Shown: positions 7,471 through 15,569, counted from the stretch's first letter. The stretch is 64,000 nucleotides of DNA from CAYOHP01 sp964403795 [NCBI: uncultured bacterium] (GCA_964403795.1 CAYOHP010000009.1:1-64000); one strand, 5' to 3'. Numbers and translations: made by a program. The notes: a model not told the origin generated them from the letters alone.

Positions 7471-9015
7471 ATGTCCCGCCTCCGCCTCCCGCTGGCAGCC
7501 CTGCTCGCCCTGGCCTCCGCAGCCCTCGCCTCCGCCCCCCCGCCCCGCCCCCAGCTCCCCGTCTGGGGCATGACCGCACCCCAGGCGAAGAAGGTCCTCG
7601 AGATCCTCGAGGAGATGCAGGCCCTGGTGGCGAACGGCAGTACTCCGACCTACCTGAACTTCCTCCTGCCGCGCGGCGCGCCGCTGCGTGCCTACGTCCG
7701 GGACCAGTTGGCGGTCGCACCGGCCGACCTCGCCCCCGGCTCCGCACCCACCATCCTGCTCGAGACCCACGCCCTGCACGTGCTCGGCGTCCTCTGGGAC
7801 GAGATGGACCGTCGCTTCGAGGCGGTCGGCTACCTGCTCTACGTGATGGGCGAGTCCGCCAAGCACCGCGAGCTGTTCCAGGCGGCCGGACCGCTGCGAT
7901 CCACCGGGGGCCTCGGCGGACCGGCGCATCGGGCCCTGGCCTCGCTGGCGAAGCGGAGCCCGGCCATCTACTTCGAGGAGTCGGCCAACCTCCTCTCGAT
8001 CCAGGATCTGCACTTGCTCGCGCTGCAGAGCCTCTTCCCGAGTCTCGGCAGGGCCCTGAAGGCCATGAAGGCGGAGGCCGAGCCCGCGGGGACCGACAGC
8101 CTCCACGTCGCTCCGGGCGACGGGCAGGTGCTCTCCCGCCTCTCGACCGCCTTCACGGCCTTCGGCGCGGCGATCCCTGCGGGAACGCTCGGCGATTACG
8201 GCAAGCTCTACTCCTACCGCCTCGCCGGCTCGCTCTGCTGGAGTTTCGAGTCCCGACTCAAGGAGTACGCGGCCCGCCTCGATGCCGTCGTCACGGCCTA
8301 TCAGGCAGCCCAGGAGCGGGCCAAGGCGGCAACCTCTCAGGCCGCGACCGAGGCCTCCCCGGTCTCACCGGCGATGGCCGCGATCCAGGCGCTGATGGCC
8401 GCCCGTCGGAACGCTGCGGCCGGCGTCTCTGCGCCCGCGGCCGCAGGACCGCCCCCTGGCCGCCCTAGCGGTACCGGAGCCCTCCTCCCCCAGGCCCTCT
8501 ACGACGAGTTCGACCGGGCCAAGGTCGGCAGCCTCGGCGCCCGCCTCCGGGTCGCCGGGGATGCCGTCGGAGCCGCTTGGCAGGCGGAGCGCAGCAAGGC
8601 CCGACCCAAGGCGCCTTACGGGAACCTGGCGTACCTCGCCCGGCACAAGGTCTGGGGGAAGGCGATCGACTCCGCCTTCTGGAAGGAACTCGACGCCACC
8701 TGCCACCAGGGCGACACCGAAGCCTGCTTCTTCGGGGGAGCGGTCCTGCTCTGGGCCGACCGGGATCCCCTCTCGGCCTCGACCATCTTCAAGTACGCAG
8801 CCAAGGCCGGTCACCCCCTGGCGACGGCCTTCGAGACCGAGGCGCTGCGGCGCTGGAGCCTGGGGCGGGGCAGGCCGGACCTAGCCGCCGGGAAAGTCCA
8901 GTCCCCCCCCTTCGACCTGACCCGCTATCTCGACCTCCCCGAAGGCCGCCCCGGCAGCTCGCTCCGGCTCCTCCGGCTGCTCCCCCCGGTCCCTCCCCAG
9001 CCCATCGACCCCTGA
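7471..9015 (+). CDS. Secreted alpha-helical protein, Sel1-like C-terminus
   Basis: A 514-residue protein. ATG 7471 is preferred because it gives a clean signal peptide (MSRLRLPLAALLALASAALASA) and has GAGAGG about 8 bases upstream; an in-frame ATG at 7438 would add 11 residues. The mature protein is helix-rich, and from about 405 it reads CHQGDTEACFFGGAVLLWADR followed by KYAAKAGHPLATAFETEALRRW, which resembles Sel1/TPR-like repeats. Function is unknown. It ends seven bases from the convergent kup stop. Confidence 0.72.
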   Translation: MSRLRLPLAALLALASAALASAPPPRPQLPVWGMTAPQAKKVLEILEEMQALVANGSTPTYLNFLLPRGAPLRAYVRDQLAVAPADLAPGSAPTILLETHALHVLGVLWDEMDRRFEAVGYLLYVMGESAKHRELFQAAGPLRSTGGLGGPAHRALASLAKRSPAIYFEESANLLSIQDLHLLALQSLFPSLGRALKAMKAEAEPAGTDSLHVAPGDGQVLSRLSTAFTAFGAAIPAGTLGDYGKLYSYRLAGSLCWSFESRLKEYAARLDAVVTAYQAAQERAKAATSQAATEASPVSPAMAAIQALMAARRNAAAGVSAPAAAGPPPGRPSGTGALLPQALYDEFDRAKVGSLGARLRVAGDAVGAAWQAERSKARPKAPYGNLAYLARHKVWGKAIDSAFWKELDATCHQGDTEACFFGGAVLLWADRDPLSASTIFKYAAKAGHPLATAFETEALRRWSLGRGRPDLAAGKVQSPPFDLTRYLDLPEGRPGSSLRLLRLLPPVPPQPIDP

Positions 9016-9022
9016 CCCCGCC

Positions 9023-10966
9023 TCACATGTCGATCTGGGTCCCGATCTCGAGCACCCGGTCGCGTGGCACCTGGAAGAAGTCGGAGGCCCGGGTGGCGTT
9101 GCGGGCGATCCGCGAGAACAGACGCTCCCGCCAGATCGCCATGCCGGGAACCGGGGTGGCGAAGATCGATTCTCGGCCGACCACGAAGGTGGCGGCGGCC
9201 ATGTCGATGGCCAGGCCCTTCTCGGCGGCCCGCACCACCGCGTCCACCATCTTCGGATCGTCCATGAACCCGTAGCTCGCCACCACCCGCTGGATCCCCT
9301 TGCCCACCTCGCGGATCTCGACCCGCTCGTCGGCCGGGACATGGGCCCGCTCCTCGTCGATCCGGAGCGTCATGAGGACGATCCGCTCGTGGAGCACGTG
9401 GTTATGGCGGAGGTTCTGGAGCAGCGGCACCGGAATCCCCCGGGGGAAGGCGCTCATCGCCACCAGGGTCCCGGGCACCCTGTGGATCCTCTCTTCCTCG
9501 ATGCGCTGGAGCAGCTCATCCTCGCTGCCGCCCAGGGACTGGAGCCGCTGGCGCAGCAGCTTGCGGCCGGCATTCCAGGTGTCCATCAGCAGGAAGATCG
9601 CCGCCCCGATGGCGAGCGGCACCCATCCACCCTGCATCAACTTCACGATGTTGGCACCGAAGAAGGCGAAGTCCACCACCAGGAACGAGGAGCAGAGTCC
9701 GAAGGCCAGCGGGAAGCTCCATCCCCAGACCCGACGCATCACCACGTAGGCCAGCATGGTGGTGATCACCATGGTGGTCGAGACCGCGATCCCGTAGGCC
9801 GCAGAGAGGTTGGAGCTGGTGCGGAAGCCGAGCACCAGCGCCAGGGTCGCCAGCATCAGGGCGGTGTTCACCGAGGGGATGTAGATCTGGCCGGCGTGGT
9901 CCTTGGAGGTGTGGATGATCTCGACCCGGGGGCAGTAGCCGAGCTGGACCGCCTGGCGGGTCAGCGAGAAGGCCCCCGAGATCACCGCCTGGGAGGCGAT
10001 CACGGTCGCCATGGTGGCGAGCGCGATCACGGGATAGAGGAGTGCCTTGGGGGCCATCCGGAAGAACGGGTTCTCGATCGCCGTGGGGTCGGCGAGCAGC
10101 AGCGCGCCCTGTCCGAAGTAGTTCAGTACCAGGGCCGGCAGAGCGCCCGCGAACCAGGCGAGGCGGATGGGGTAGCGGCCGAAATGGCCCATGTCGGCAT
10201 ACAGCGCCTCGCCCCCGGTCACCACCAGGTAGACCGCTCCCAGGACCAGCACGCCGTGCAGGCCGTTGCGGGCGAAGAAGTCCACCGCGTAACCGGGGCT
10301 GGCGGCCGCAAGGACCGCAGGATTGCCGGCGATGGCGACCACTCCCAGGCCGGCCAGGGTCAGGAACCAGACCGAGATGATCGGCGAGAAGACCTTGCCC
10401 ACGCCCTCGGTGCCCTTCGACTGGAACATGAAGAGACCGACCAGGATCACGAGCGTGATCGGGATGACGTAGGGCTTCAGGACCGGGGCCGCGATCTCGA
10501 GGCCCTCCACGGCCGAGAGCACCGAGATGGCGGGGGTGATGATCCCGTCGCCGTAGAGGAGGGCCGAACCGAAGAGGCCGAGCGCCACCATCAGGGGCGC
10601 CTCGATTTTCCACTCGGGTCGGGCCTTGGGCAGGGCCAGCGCCATCAGGGCGAGGATCCCGCCTTCGCCCCGGTTGTCGGCCTCGACCACGAACACCAGG
10701 TACTTGATCGAGACCACGAAGACCAGCGACCAGAAGATGAGCGAGAGCACCCCGAGCACGTTCTCGGGCGACATCGCCAGCGCGTGCTCGGCGTGGAAGC
10801 ACTCCCGGAGGGCATACAGCGGACTGGTCCCGATGTCGCCGTAGACCACCCCGAGGGCCCCGAAGGCGAGTGCAAGATTCTCCCGGCTGAAGCCCCCCGT
10901 TCCCCCTGGCGCATGCTCGCTACCCGACGACAATCCGGGACCTCCTTGGTCCCCGCACTGTGACAT
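9023..10966 (-). CDS. kup: Kup/HAK-type potassium transporter
   Basis: A 647-residue K+ uptake permease of the KUP family (typically about 620-640 residues). Recognisable stretches include GVVYGDIGTSPLYALREC near the N-terminus, ADNRGEGGILALMAL, FGSALLYGDGIITPAISVLSAVEG, FQSKGTEGVGKVF and GGEALYADMGHFG, with about twelve hydrophobic segments. A soluble C-terminal domain of about 170 residues follows. The start ATG 10966 (MSQCGDQGG) is supported by GGGAG about 6 bases upstream; it adds about 30 residues before the first conserved segment. The upstream spacer is packed with repeats and hairpins. Function is low-affinity potassium uptake at the inner membrane, probably proton-coupled, by family precedent. 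Confidence 0.95.
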   Translation of the reverse strand: MSQCGDQGGPGLSSGSEHAPGGTGGFSRENLALAFGALGVVYGDIGTSPLYALRECFHAEHALAMSPENVLGVLSLIFWSLVFVVSIKYLVFVVEADNRGEGGILALMALALPKARPEWKIEAPLMVALGLFGSALLYGDGIITPAISVLSAVEGLEIAAPVLKPYVIPITLVILVGLFMFQSKGTEGVGKVFSPIISVWFLTLAGLGVVAIAGNPAVLAAASPGYAVDFFARNGLHGVLVLGAVYLVVTGGEALYADMGHFGRYPIRLAWFAGALPALVLNYFGQGALLLADPTAIENPFFRMAPKALLYPVIALATMATVIASQAVISGAFSLTRQAVQLGYCPRVEIIHTSKDHAGQIYIPSVNTALMLATLALVLGFRTSSNLSAAYGIAVSTTMVITTMLAYVVMRRVWGWSFPLAFGLCSSFLVVDFAFFGANIVKLMQGGWVPLAIGAAIFLLMDTWNAGRKLLRQRLQSLGGSEDELLQRIEEERIHRVPGTLVAMSAFPRGIPVPLLQNLRHNHVLHERIVLMTLRIDEERAHVPADERVEIREVGKGIQRVVASYGFMDDPKMVDAVVRAAEKGLAIDMAAATFVVGRESIFATPVPGMAIWRERLFSRIARNATRASDFFQVPRDRVLEIGTQIDM

Positions 10967-11000
10967 GGATCGCTCCCCATCGCTCGGGCCTCGCTGCAAA

Positions 11001-11040
11001 CCCCCGGGCGCAGGCGGAGCGCCCCGGGCTCCGCCCGGGG
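11001..11040 (+). repeat. Interspersed GC-rich repeat, partial copy A
   Basis: The 40 bases 11001-11040 are identical to 11141-11180, 140 bases away. They contain a hairpin (CCCCGGGC, loop TCC, GCCCGGGG). GCTGCAAA just before (10993-11000) matches the end of full copies B and C, so this looks like the junction of a tail and the next head. Confidence 0.75.
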
Positions 11041-11046
11041 AAGTGC

Positions 11047-11140
11047 ACGGGACGCCCGGGCCACGGCTGCGCCATGGCCCAGGCATCCCGTTGCAGCCCT
11101 TCGGGCTGCCGCGGATTGATTTGGGGGACGAACCCCCAAA
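11047..11140 (+). other. Cluster of three stable hairpins between repeat copies
   Basis: Three hairpins stand in a row. At 11047-11091 a stem of about 20 bp (arms ACGGGACGCCCGGGCCA and TGGCCCAGGCATCCCGT plus an inner GGC/GCC) contains two G-U type differences. At 11093-11109 GCAGCCC pairs with GGGCTGC. At 11120-11140 TTTGGGGG pairs with CCCCCAAA. No coding frame is convincing here. It could be a structured RNA or a passive repeat insertion. Confidence 0.5.
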
Positions 11141-11143
11141 CCC

Positions 11144-11234
11144 CCGGGCGCAGGCGGAGCGCCCCGGGCTCCGCCCGGGGAAACAGCGCAGCCGGAGCCC
11201 GCCCGCGAGCGAACCCCTTGGGGTGAGCTGCAAA
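11144..11234 (+). repeat. Interspersed GC-rich repeat, full copy B
   Basis: This 91-base element aligns end to end with 14285-14375, with roughly 85% identity by eye. Shared parts are AGGCGGAGCGCCCCGGG, then CAGCGCAGCCGGAGCCCG, then GCGAGCGA and GAGCTGCAAA. It abuts the terminator of the minus-strand gene at 11315, just as copy C abuts another terminator. Confidence 0.75.
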
Positions 11235-11267
11235 TGAAAAGGGGAGAGGCCCCGAAGGGCCCCTCCC
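11231..11267 (-). terminator. Intrinsic terminator of the cysteine-repeat gene
   Basis: On the minus strand a hairpin (11267-11241; inner GGCCC/GGGCC stem with CGAA-type loop, then six more pairs after one mismatch) is followed by CCCCTTTTCATTTG. It lies about 50 bases after the stop of the gene at 11315 and fits rho-independent termination. Confidence 0.65.
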
Positions 11268-11314
11268 TCGAACACTCGGGTTGGACGTGGGGGAGATCTT
11301 CGATACTTGCTGGG

Positions 11315-12154
11315 TCAGGCACCTCCAGGCAGGGTGGACTCGGGGTTCAGGGCGTAACCGAAGGCGGCGAGGGTACTGGCCGAGCAGTTGCCGTTGCACT
11401 GGCCGTTGGCGCAACCCCCGGGGCAGGTCCCCGGAACTCCGCCGGCGATCTGGAGCTGCTGCTGGGCCGCCGAGCAGCTGCCACCACACTGGCCGTTGCA
11501 CTGACCATTGCACTCGCCGTTGCATCCCGGACCGCATCCGAAGGGGCAGGTCCCCTGGCCGCCGGCGATGGCGAAGTTCGCATCGGCGCCCGGGGGGCGG
11601 ATGCCGAGCTCGGTGAGCAGGCGCTGGGCCGCCAGGCAGCCGGGGGTGTTGCAGTTCCAGACCCCCGGGCACTGGCCGGTAGAGCAGCCCTTCTGCTTCA
11701 GGGTCTGGAGCGCCAGGATCACGTCCCGCTTCTTGGCCTCGCACTCCGGGCTGTTGCAGCTCGCCAGGCTGGTGCACTGGCCATTGGCACAGTTCTGGAG
11801 CGCCAGCGCCTCGAAGGCGGCCTGCTTGGCCTGCTGGCAGGCGGGGCTGTTGCAGTTCACCAGATCGCACTGGCCGTTGGGGCAGACCCCGTCCAACGCT
11901 GCCAGGGCCCGCTTCAGGCGACACTCGCCGGTCTGGCAGTTGGGGTCGCTACAGGAACCGTCGGCACAGGCGCTGGGGGTGCCGGCAGCCGAAGCGGCGG
12001 CAGCCCCCGGGGTCAGGACGCTCTGCACTTGGGCGAAGGGCGAGGACTGGGAGGCGGTCGTGGGCAGCCCGTTCCCACCACCCCCCGCCGTGAGGAACCC
12101 GAGGAGCATGGCCAGGAAGGGCCCGGCTCCTGTCATCATCTGCTGGAAGTTCAT
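11315..12154 (-). CDS. Secreted cysteine-repeat protein, undescribed family
   Basis: A 279-residue protein from ATG 12154. The N-terminus MNFQQMMTGAGPFLAMLLGFLTAGGG is signal-like. From about residue 60 there are four tandem units of about 32 residues, each opening C-x2-G-[QS]-C-x(4)-C-[NQ]-[ST]-x2-C and continuing as a Lys/Leu-rich helix: SACADGSCSDPNCQTGEC, VCPNGQCDLVNCNSPAC, NCANGQCTSLASCNSPEC and GCSTGQCPGVWNCNTPGC. A denser block CPFGCGPGCNGECNGQCNGQ follows, then CPGGCANGQCNGNC. Some 35 cysteines suggest disulfide-rich or metal-binding repeats. I know no family with this pattern. It is followed by an intrinsic terminator and stands alone, with kup downstream on the same strand. Confidence 0.75.
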   Translation of the reverse strand: MNFQQMMTGAGPFLAMLLGFLTAGGGGNGLPTTASQSSPFAQVQSVLTPGAAAASAAGTPSACADGSCSDPNCQTGECRLKRALAALDGVCPNGQCDLVNCNSPACQQAKQAAFEALALQNCANGQCTSLASCNSPECEAKKRDVILALQTLKQKGCSTGQCPGVWNCNTPGCLAAQRLLTELGIRPPGADANFAIAGGQGTCPFGCGPGCNGECNGQCNGQCGGSCSAAQQQLQIAGGVPGTCPGGCANGQCNGNCSASTLAAFGYALNPESTLPGGA

Positions 12155-12340
12155 CGGCGGTACGTCCTGCCTTTCCCGTCAATCCACGCTGCGAACGAGC
12201 GAGCAGGCACCCCTCCGCAACCTCGATGCCAAGCGCGATCCACCGGTCGTACGCAACCGGAAACCCGCATCGGAACTGGACTTTCCGCCGGAAGACCGAG
12301 ACCCTCAGGTCACCGGGCGCATGGGAAGGCGGCTAGCCGG

Positions 12341-12372
12341 ACGTACCGCCTGCGAGACACGGCCGTATCCAC
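12341..12372 (-). promoter_or_regulatory. Possible GTGGATAC-N18-GTACG promoter
   Basis: On minus, GTGGATAC (12372-12365) is followed after 18 bases by GTACGT (12346-12341). The same layout, with the same 18-base gap, occurs at 15569-15539. It would serve the cysteine-repeat gene with a leader of roughly 180 bases. The remaining bases of 12155-12402 show nothing else. Confidence 0.25.
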
Positions 12373-12402
12373 TCGTGGATTCCGGCACAGGCCGCCGACC
12401 TG

Positions 12403-13500
12403 CTACCAGGTGCGGCCGGCTCCCCCGCCCCCGCTCGAGTTCCCGCCCAGCGCATGCGGGCCCTCGCCCGCGGACCGGGAACCCTCGTCCTGCCCCTCGT
12501 CCGGGACCCGATCGATCGGGTAGGTGAGGACGCGATGGAAGCTGCACTCGGGGCAGTCGGTGATCGTCTCCCCCAGACCGCGCCGCCGGACACCCGGCTC
12601 CCGGAGCACCTCGTCGGTCTCCTCGAGGTACCCGTTCTGGCACTGGGGACATCGGCGGGTCAGGGTGTAGATGGTGGCCGGGACCCCGAGCACCGCCATG
12701 AAGAGGAGGCTGACGGCGGCCTGACCCCAATCGTCGGTGACCCAGCCGCTGCCCACCGCGTAGCCGGCGATCATCCCGCCCACCGCCGCGAAGCGCCGGT
12801 CGGCGAAGAGGTGCCGCATGGGGAGCGAGAAGGCCCACAGCGTCCAGATCAAGGCCAGGGTGATGGGGGCGTTGTGGGGATCGAAGAGGAACCCCACCAG
12901 GAACAGGGCTCCGTGGACCGCCCGCTCCACCAGGCTGGGCTTCCGGGCTGCGGACCGGGGCAGCGAGGGAGCCGTCGCGGGCGCCGCGACCGGCCTTCCC
13001 CCCACCTCGACCAGGGCATCGGGTCCCATCACCAGGTAGCGGGTCACGCCCCCGACCAGGGCCGTCAGCCCCCCGGCCAGGTTCCCGCCCGAGAGGCGGC
13101 CCCCGGCATAGGCGTCGGCCAGGGCCCCCAGGCGATCGGGAGGCAGCTCCCCGGAGAGCCGGGCGTCGACCTCGATCTCCAAGGCCCGCTCGTCGGCCGA
13201 TGCCAGCACCAGGAGCCCCATGGAGTCGCGGCTCGAGCCCATCCCCGAGGTGCGGAAGACTTCCCGGGCGAAGTCCCGGCGGTCCCGGGTCCCGAAGCTC
13301 CGGAGCACTCCCAGCCGGCAGTCGATGCGCTTGTCGCCGAGGGCCGCCGCGGCCTGGCCCAGCGCCTCGCGCTCGGAGCGGGTCAGGAGCCCGTCGGGAT
13401 CGGTGACCCGGGCGAGGTCGGCCCGGGCCGCCACCGCCGAGCACGACACCAGGGCGACGAGGGCCAGCAAGCGGACACCCGGGAGATTGCGAAGGTCCAT
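12403..13500 (-). CDS. TPM-domain membrane protein
   Basis: A 365-residue protein with signal peptide MDLRNLPGVRLLALVALVSCSAVAARA. A TPM (Psb32/YgcG-like) domain follows at about 28-150, seen in DPDGLLTRSEREALGQAAAAL, DCRLGVLRSFGTRDRRDFAREVF, SMGLLVLASADERALEIEV and LADAYAGGRLSGG. After a linker come three or four membrane segments (about 195-290). A zinc-ribbon-like pair CPQC and CPEC and a Gly/Ser-rich tail SSGGGGAGRTW complete it. The C-terminal SSGGGGAG tail is typical of YgcG-type proteins. Molecular role is not established; TPM proteins are linked to membrane-protein or photosystem maintenance. It starts two bases after the upstream TPM gene ends, so the pair forms an operon. Confidence 0.85.
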   Translation of the reverse strand: MDLRNLPGVRLLALVALVSCSAVAARADLARVTDPDGLLTRSEREALGQAAAALGDKRIDCRLGVLRSFGTRDRRDFAREVFRTSGMGSSRDSMGLLVLASADERALEIEVDARLSGELPPDRLGALADAYAGGRLSGGNLAGGLTALVGGVTRYLVMGPDALVEVGGRPVAAPATAPSLPRSAARKPSLVERAVHGALFLVGFLFDPHNAPITLALIWTLWAFSLPMRHLFADRRFAAVGGMIAGYAVGSGWVTDDWGQAAVSLLFMAVLGVPATIYTLTRRCPQCQNGYLEETDEVLREPGVRRRGLGETITDCPECSFHRVLTYPIDRVPDEGQDEGSRSAGEGPHALGGNSSGGGGAGRTW

Positions 13501-13502
13501 GT

Positions 13503-14054
13503 TCAGGCTCCCCGCTCGGCCGGGCGACGGTCGTCGGCCTCGGCGGTCTCGATGAGTTCGGCGACCAGATCGATCCCGTGGTACAGCGCCTCGTCCACGG
13601 CCGCCCGGCGGAGCAGCGGGACCACGTGGCGGTCGAGCACCCGCCAGGACTCGTCGTCGGTCACGAAGGGTTCGAGGGTGTAGCCCACCTCGAACTGGAC
13701 CGAGCGGTCCTCGAGCGCCAGCAAGAGCAGGACCCCGCGGTTCTTCTCGCCGCCCAGGTCCCAGCGATTGAAGAGCCAGAAGGCCGCTTCCGAAGCCGAG
13801 AGCGGCTTCACGCTCGGGACCACCACCACGCGGAACTCGGCCTCGACCCGTTCCTCGAAGGCGTCGATCCGCTCCTGGATCCGGGCCAGCCCGCCCCGGG
13901 ACACCGCCCGGCCCGGGTCGTACACGTCGCCGGCGGGACGGGCTTCGGGAAGCACGGCCCGAGCCTGGGCATCGAGGTCGGCGAGGGTGAAGTCGCAGAC
14001 CGAGCAGCGGTCATGAGCGTCGGAGATCTCGGTGGCGCAGCCGGGGCATTTCAT
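13503..14054 (-). CDS. TPM-domain protein with N-terminal zinc ribbon
   Basis: A 183-residue soluble protein. The start ATG 14054 is chosen because it places the zinc-ribbon cysteines at the N-terminus (MKCPGCATEI, RCSVCDFTL) and has GGTGAG upstream. The rest is a TPM domain: GGLARIQERIDAFEERVEAEFRVVVVP, NRWDLGGEKNRGVLLLLALEDRSVQFEVGYTLEPFV and LDRHVVPLLRR. There is no signal peptide, so it should be cytoplasmic, unlike its downstream partner. The two probably work together, one on each side of the membrane; this is inference from the gene pairing. Confidence 0.85.
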   Translation of the reverse strand: MKCPGCATEISDAHDRCSVCDFTLADLDAQARAVLPEARPAGDVYDPGRAVSRGGLARIQERIDAFEERVEAEFRVVVVPSVKPLSASEAAFWLFNRWDLGGEKNRGVLLLLALEDRSVQFEVGYTLEPFVTDDESWRVLDRHVVPLLRRAAVDEALYHGIDLVAELIETAEADDRRPAERGA

Positions 14055-14218
14055 GGGCTCACCGTAACATGTGCGCCCGGTCGCTCGACGCCCGTCAACG
14101 CCAGCGTGACGGCGCGAAGCGACGGCCCGCTGGCTCCACGCTGCCAAGACCCATCCGGATCCAGCCGCCGGCAGGCGCCCAGGTCCAACCCACCAGACCC
14201 GGGAAAGTGGGGGGTGGC

Positions 14219-14252
14219 GCAGGAGGGGGGCACCGCCCCCCCTCCTGCAAAA
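14219..14252. other. 12-bp GC hairpin
   Basis: GCAGGAGGGGGG pairs with CCCCCCTCCTGC around a short loop. Neither side has a T-run in the right place for its strand, so it is not a clear terminator. The bases 14055-14218 before it show only the upstream region of the TPM operon. Confidence 0.45.
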
Positions 14253-14254
14253 GA

Positions 14255-14289
14255 CACATCAAAACGTCCCCCGGCTCATTCGAGCCGGG
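14255..14289 (-). terminator. Second minus-strand terminator-like hairpin
   Basis: On minus, CCCGGCTC pairs with GAGCCGGG (14289-14270, loop of four) and is followed by GGACGTTTTGATGTG. It shares AAACGTCCCCCGGCTC with the terminator at 14372-14409, so the repeat copy C between them is flanked by duplicated terminator sequence. Confidence 0.5.
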
Positions 14290-14375
14290 CGTAGGCGGAG
14301 CGCCCCGGGTTCACCCCGGGGGAGCAGCGCAGCCGGAGCCCGCCGCGAGCGAGGCCCCCCGGGCCGAGCTGCAAA
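14285..14375 (+). repeat. Interspersed GC-rich repeat, full copy C
   Basis: This aligns over 91 bases with copy B at 11144-11234. The internal hairpin is kept (CCCCGGG/CCCGGGG) although the loop differs (TTCAC here, TCC there), which suggests selection on structure or a common mobile origin. It again lies directly behind the terminator of a minus-strand gene. Confidence 0.75.
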
Positions 14376-14409
14376 CAAACGTCCCCCGGCTCGTACGAGC
14401 CGGGGGACG
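14372..14409 (-). terminator. Intrinsic terminator with perfect 14-bp palindrome
   Basis: CGTCCCCCGGCTCG and its exact complement (14380-14393, 14396-14409) form a perfect stem around TA. On minus the stem is followed by TTTGTTTG (14379-14372). It lies about 60 bases beyond the stop of the gene at 14470. Confidence 0.7.
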
Positions 14410-14469
14410 TCGGGTCGGTCGGGTGGAGATCCCCGGCAGGTCACCGGGGATCGGGGATGGATCGTCGGG

Positions 14470-15408
14470 TTACTGGGTGGCGCTGGGCAATGCGAACCCC
14501 AGGTAGGCGGCCGCCTTGGCCTTCTCCTCGTCGCTGCGGACGCCCCGGTCCTTGATCCGGAAGGTCGCCCGCAGCTTGCGGCTCACCTCCGGGTCGTCCA
14601 GGACCTGGGCTTCCTTCATGAACCCGAGCCCGCCTTGCAGCGAGCCCCGGTCGTAGGCCCGGGCATTGGCGTCGTGGCCCTCGGGCACCTTGCCCGAGTA
14701 GCCGTCGCCGCCACCGAGCTGGGTCATCACGTTCTTGGCGATCGCCAGGGCCTCGCCCGGGATCTGGGTGGGCAGGTCGCCCATCACGGCGCTGGGCATA
14801 TCGACCATCGCCACCACCGGGTTCTTGACCCGGGCAGGCTCGGCGGGGGCGGCGCCCTCGGCGGCCGGGGTCGGCCAGCCGAAGCTCCGGAGCACCTTGT
14901 TCAGGTCGCTCTCGTACTTGGGGAGCAGCTTGTGGGGGCCGTAGGCCCGGAGGTGGGCGTGGAGCCGGCGGCCGGAGTCCCGGGCGGTGCCCGAGGCCAT
15001 CCAGTTGCGGACCTCGACCACGCTGTCGTCCAAGTCCTTGTAGGCGAAGGTGAAGCCGTACGCCTCGGCGCCGCCCACGGCCTGCACCTTGGCGGGCCGG
15101 GCCAGCACCTTGACCTTGCCGTAGCGGGTCACGAGCAGCTTGCCGTCGCTCTTGTAGGTCTCCATCACGTCGGCCTTGGTGAGGTCCGACCGGGCCGAGG
15201 CGACCTCGATCCGGAACCGGAGCCCGCCGGGGGCCCCGAGCAGGAGGGCGCTGCCCTCGCCGTCGAGCTTGTGCTTCCAGCCGAGAGGGATCTCGACCGA
15301 CCAGCCCAGCTTGGGATGCTCGAAGCGCTCGGCCTTGACCTGGCCGACCGCCAGAACCAGGAGCGCCGCCGCCGCAGCGATCCCGATCTTGTTCGTGTTC
15401 TGGATCAT
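14470..15408 (-). CDS. Secreted protein, unknown function
   Basis: A 312-residue exported protein. ATG 15408 gives a clean signal peptide (MIQNTNKIGIAAAAALLVLAVGQVKA) and has GGAGGGG about 10 bases upstream. The mature start ERFEHPKLGWSVEIPLGWKHKLDGEGSALLL resembles beta-sandwich modules of the PsbP/PhotoP-like or DUF1795 kind, which often open with a WSVEIP-type strand, but I cannot place it firmly. The C-terminal third is less structured, with Gly-rich and charged stretches. No partner genes are evident; the kinase upstream on the same strand is separated by about 250 bases. A strong terminator follows. Confidence 0.7.
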   Translation of the reverse strand: MIQNTNKIGIAAAAALLVLAVGQVKAERFEHPKLGWSVEIPLGWKHKLDGEGSALLLGAPGGLRFRIEVASARSDLTKADVMETYKSDGKLLVTRYGKVKVLARPAKVQAVGGAEAYGFTFAYKDLDDSVVEVRNWMASGTARDSGRRLHAHLRAYGPHKLLPKYESDLNKVLRSFGWPTPAAEGAAPAEPARVKNPVVAMVDMPSAVMGDLPTQIPGEALAIAKNVMTQLGGGDGYSGKVPEGHDANARAYDRGSLQGGLGFMKEAQVLDDPEVSRKLRATFRIKDRGVRSDEEKAKAAAYLGFALPSATQ

Positions 15409-15538
15409 CTTCCGAACCCCTCCGGGTCTTCCGCCCTCAGTTCCGCCAGTCCCGAGGTAAGCAAGGCCCGTTCCAAGGGTGATTCGCCTCTGCATGCACG
15501 TTTCGGCACCCGGACCTGGATACTCCAGTGACCACCTG

Positions 15539-15569
15539 GGTACCGGATTAGCCACCGCCAGGTATCCGC
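15539..15569 (-). promoter_or_regulatory. Possible GCGGATAC-N18-GTACC promoter
   Basis: On minus, GCGGATAC (15569-15562) is followed by an 18-base spacer and GTACC (15543-15539). It matches the arrangement upstream of the cysteine-repeat gene and lies about 130 bases ahead of ATG 15408. Confidence 0.25.

Noticed and set aside
10967-11314. tRNA, riboswitch or CRISPR in the kup upstream spacer
   Set aside because: No cloverleaf, no known aptamer core and no regular spacer-repeat pattern; only hairpins and a dispersed repeat.
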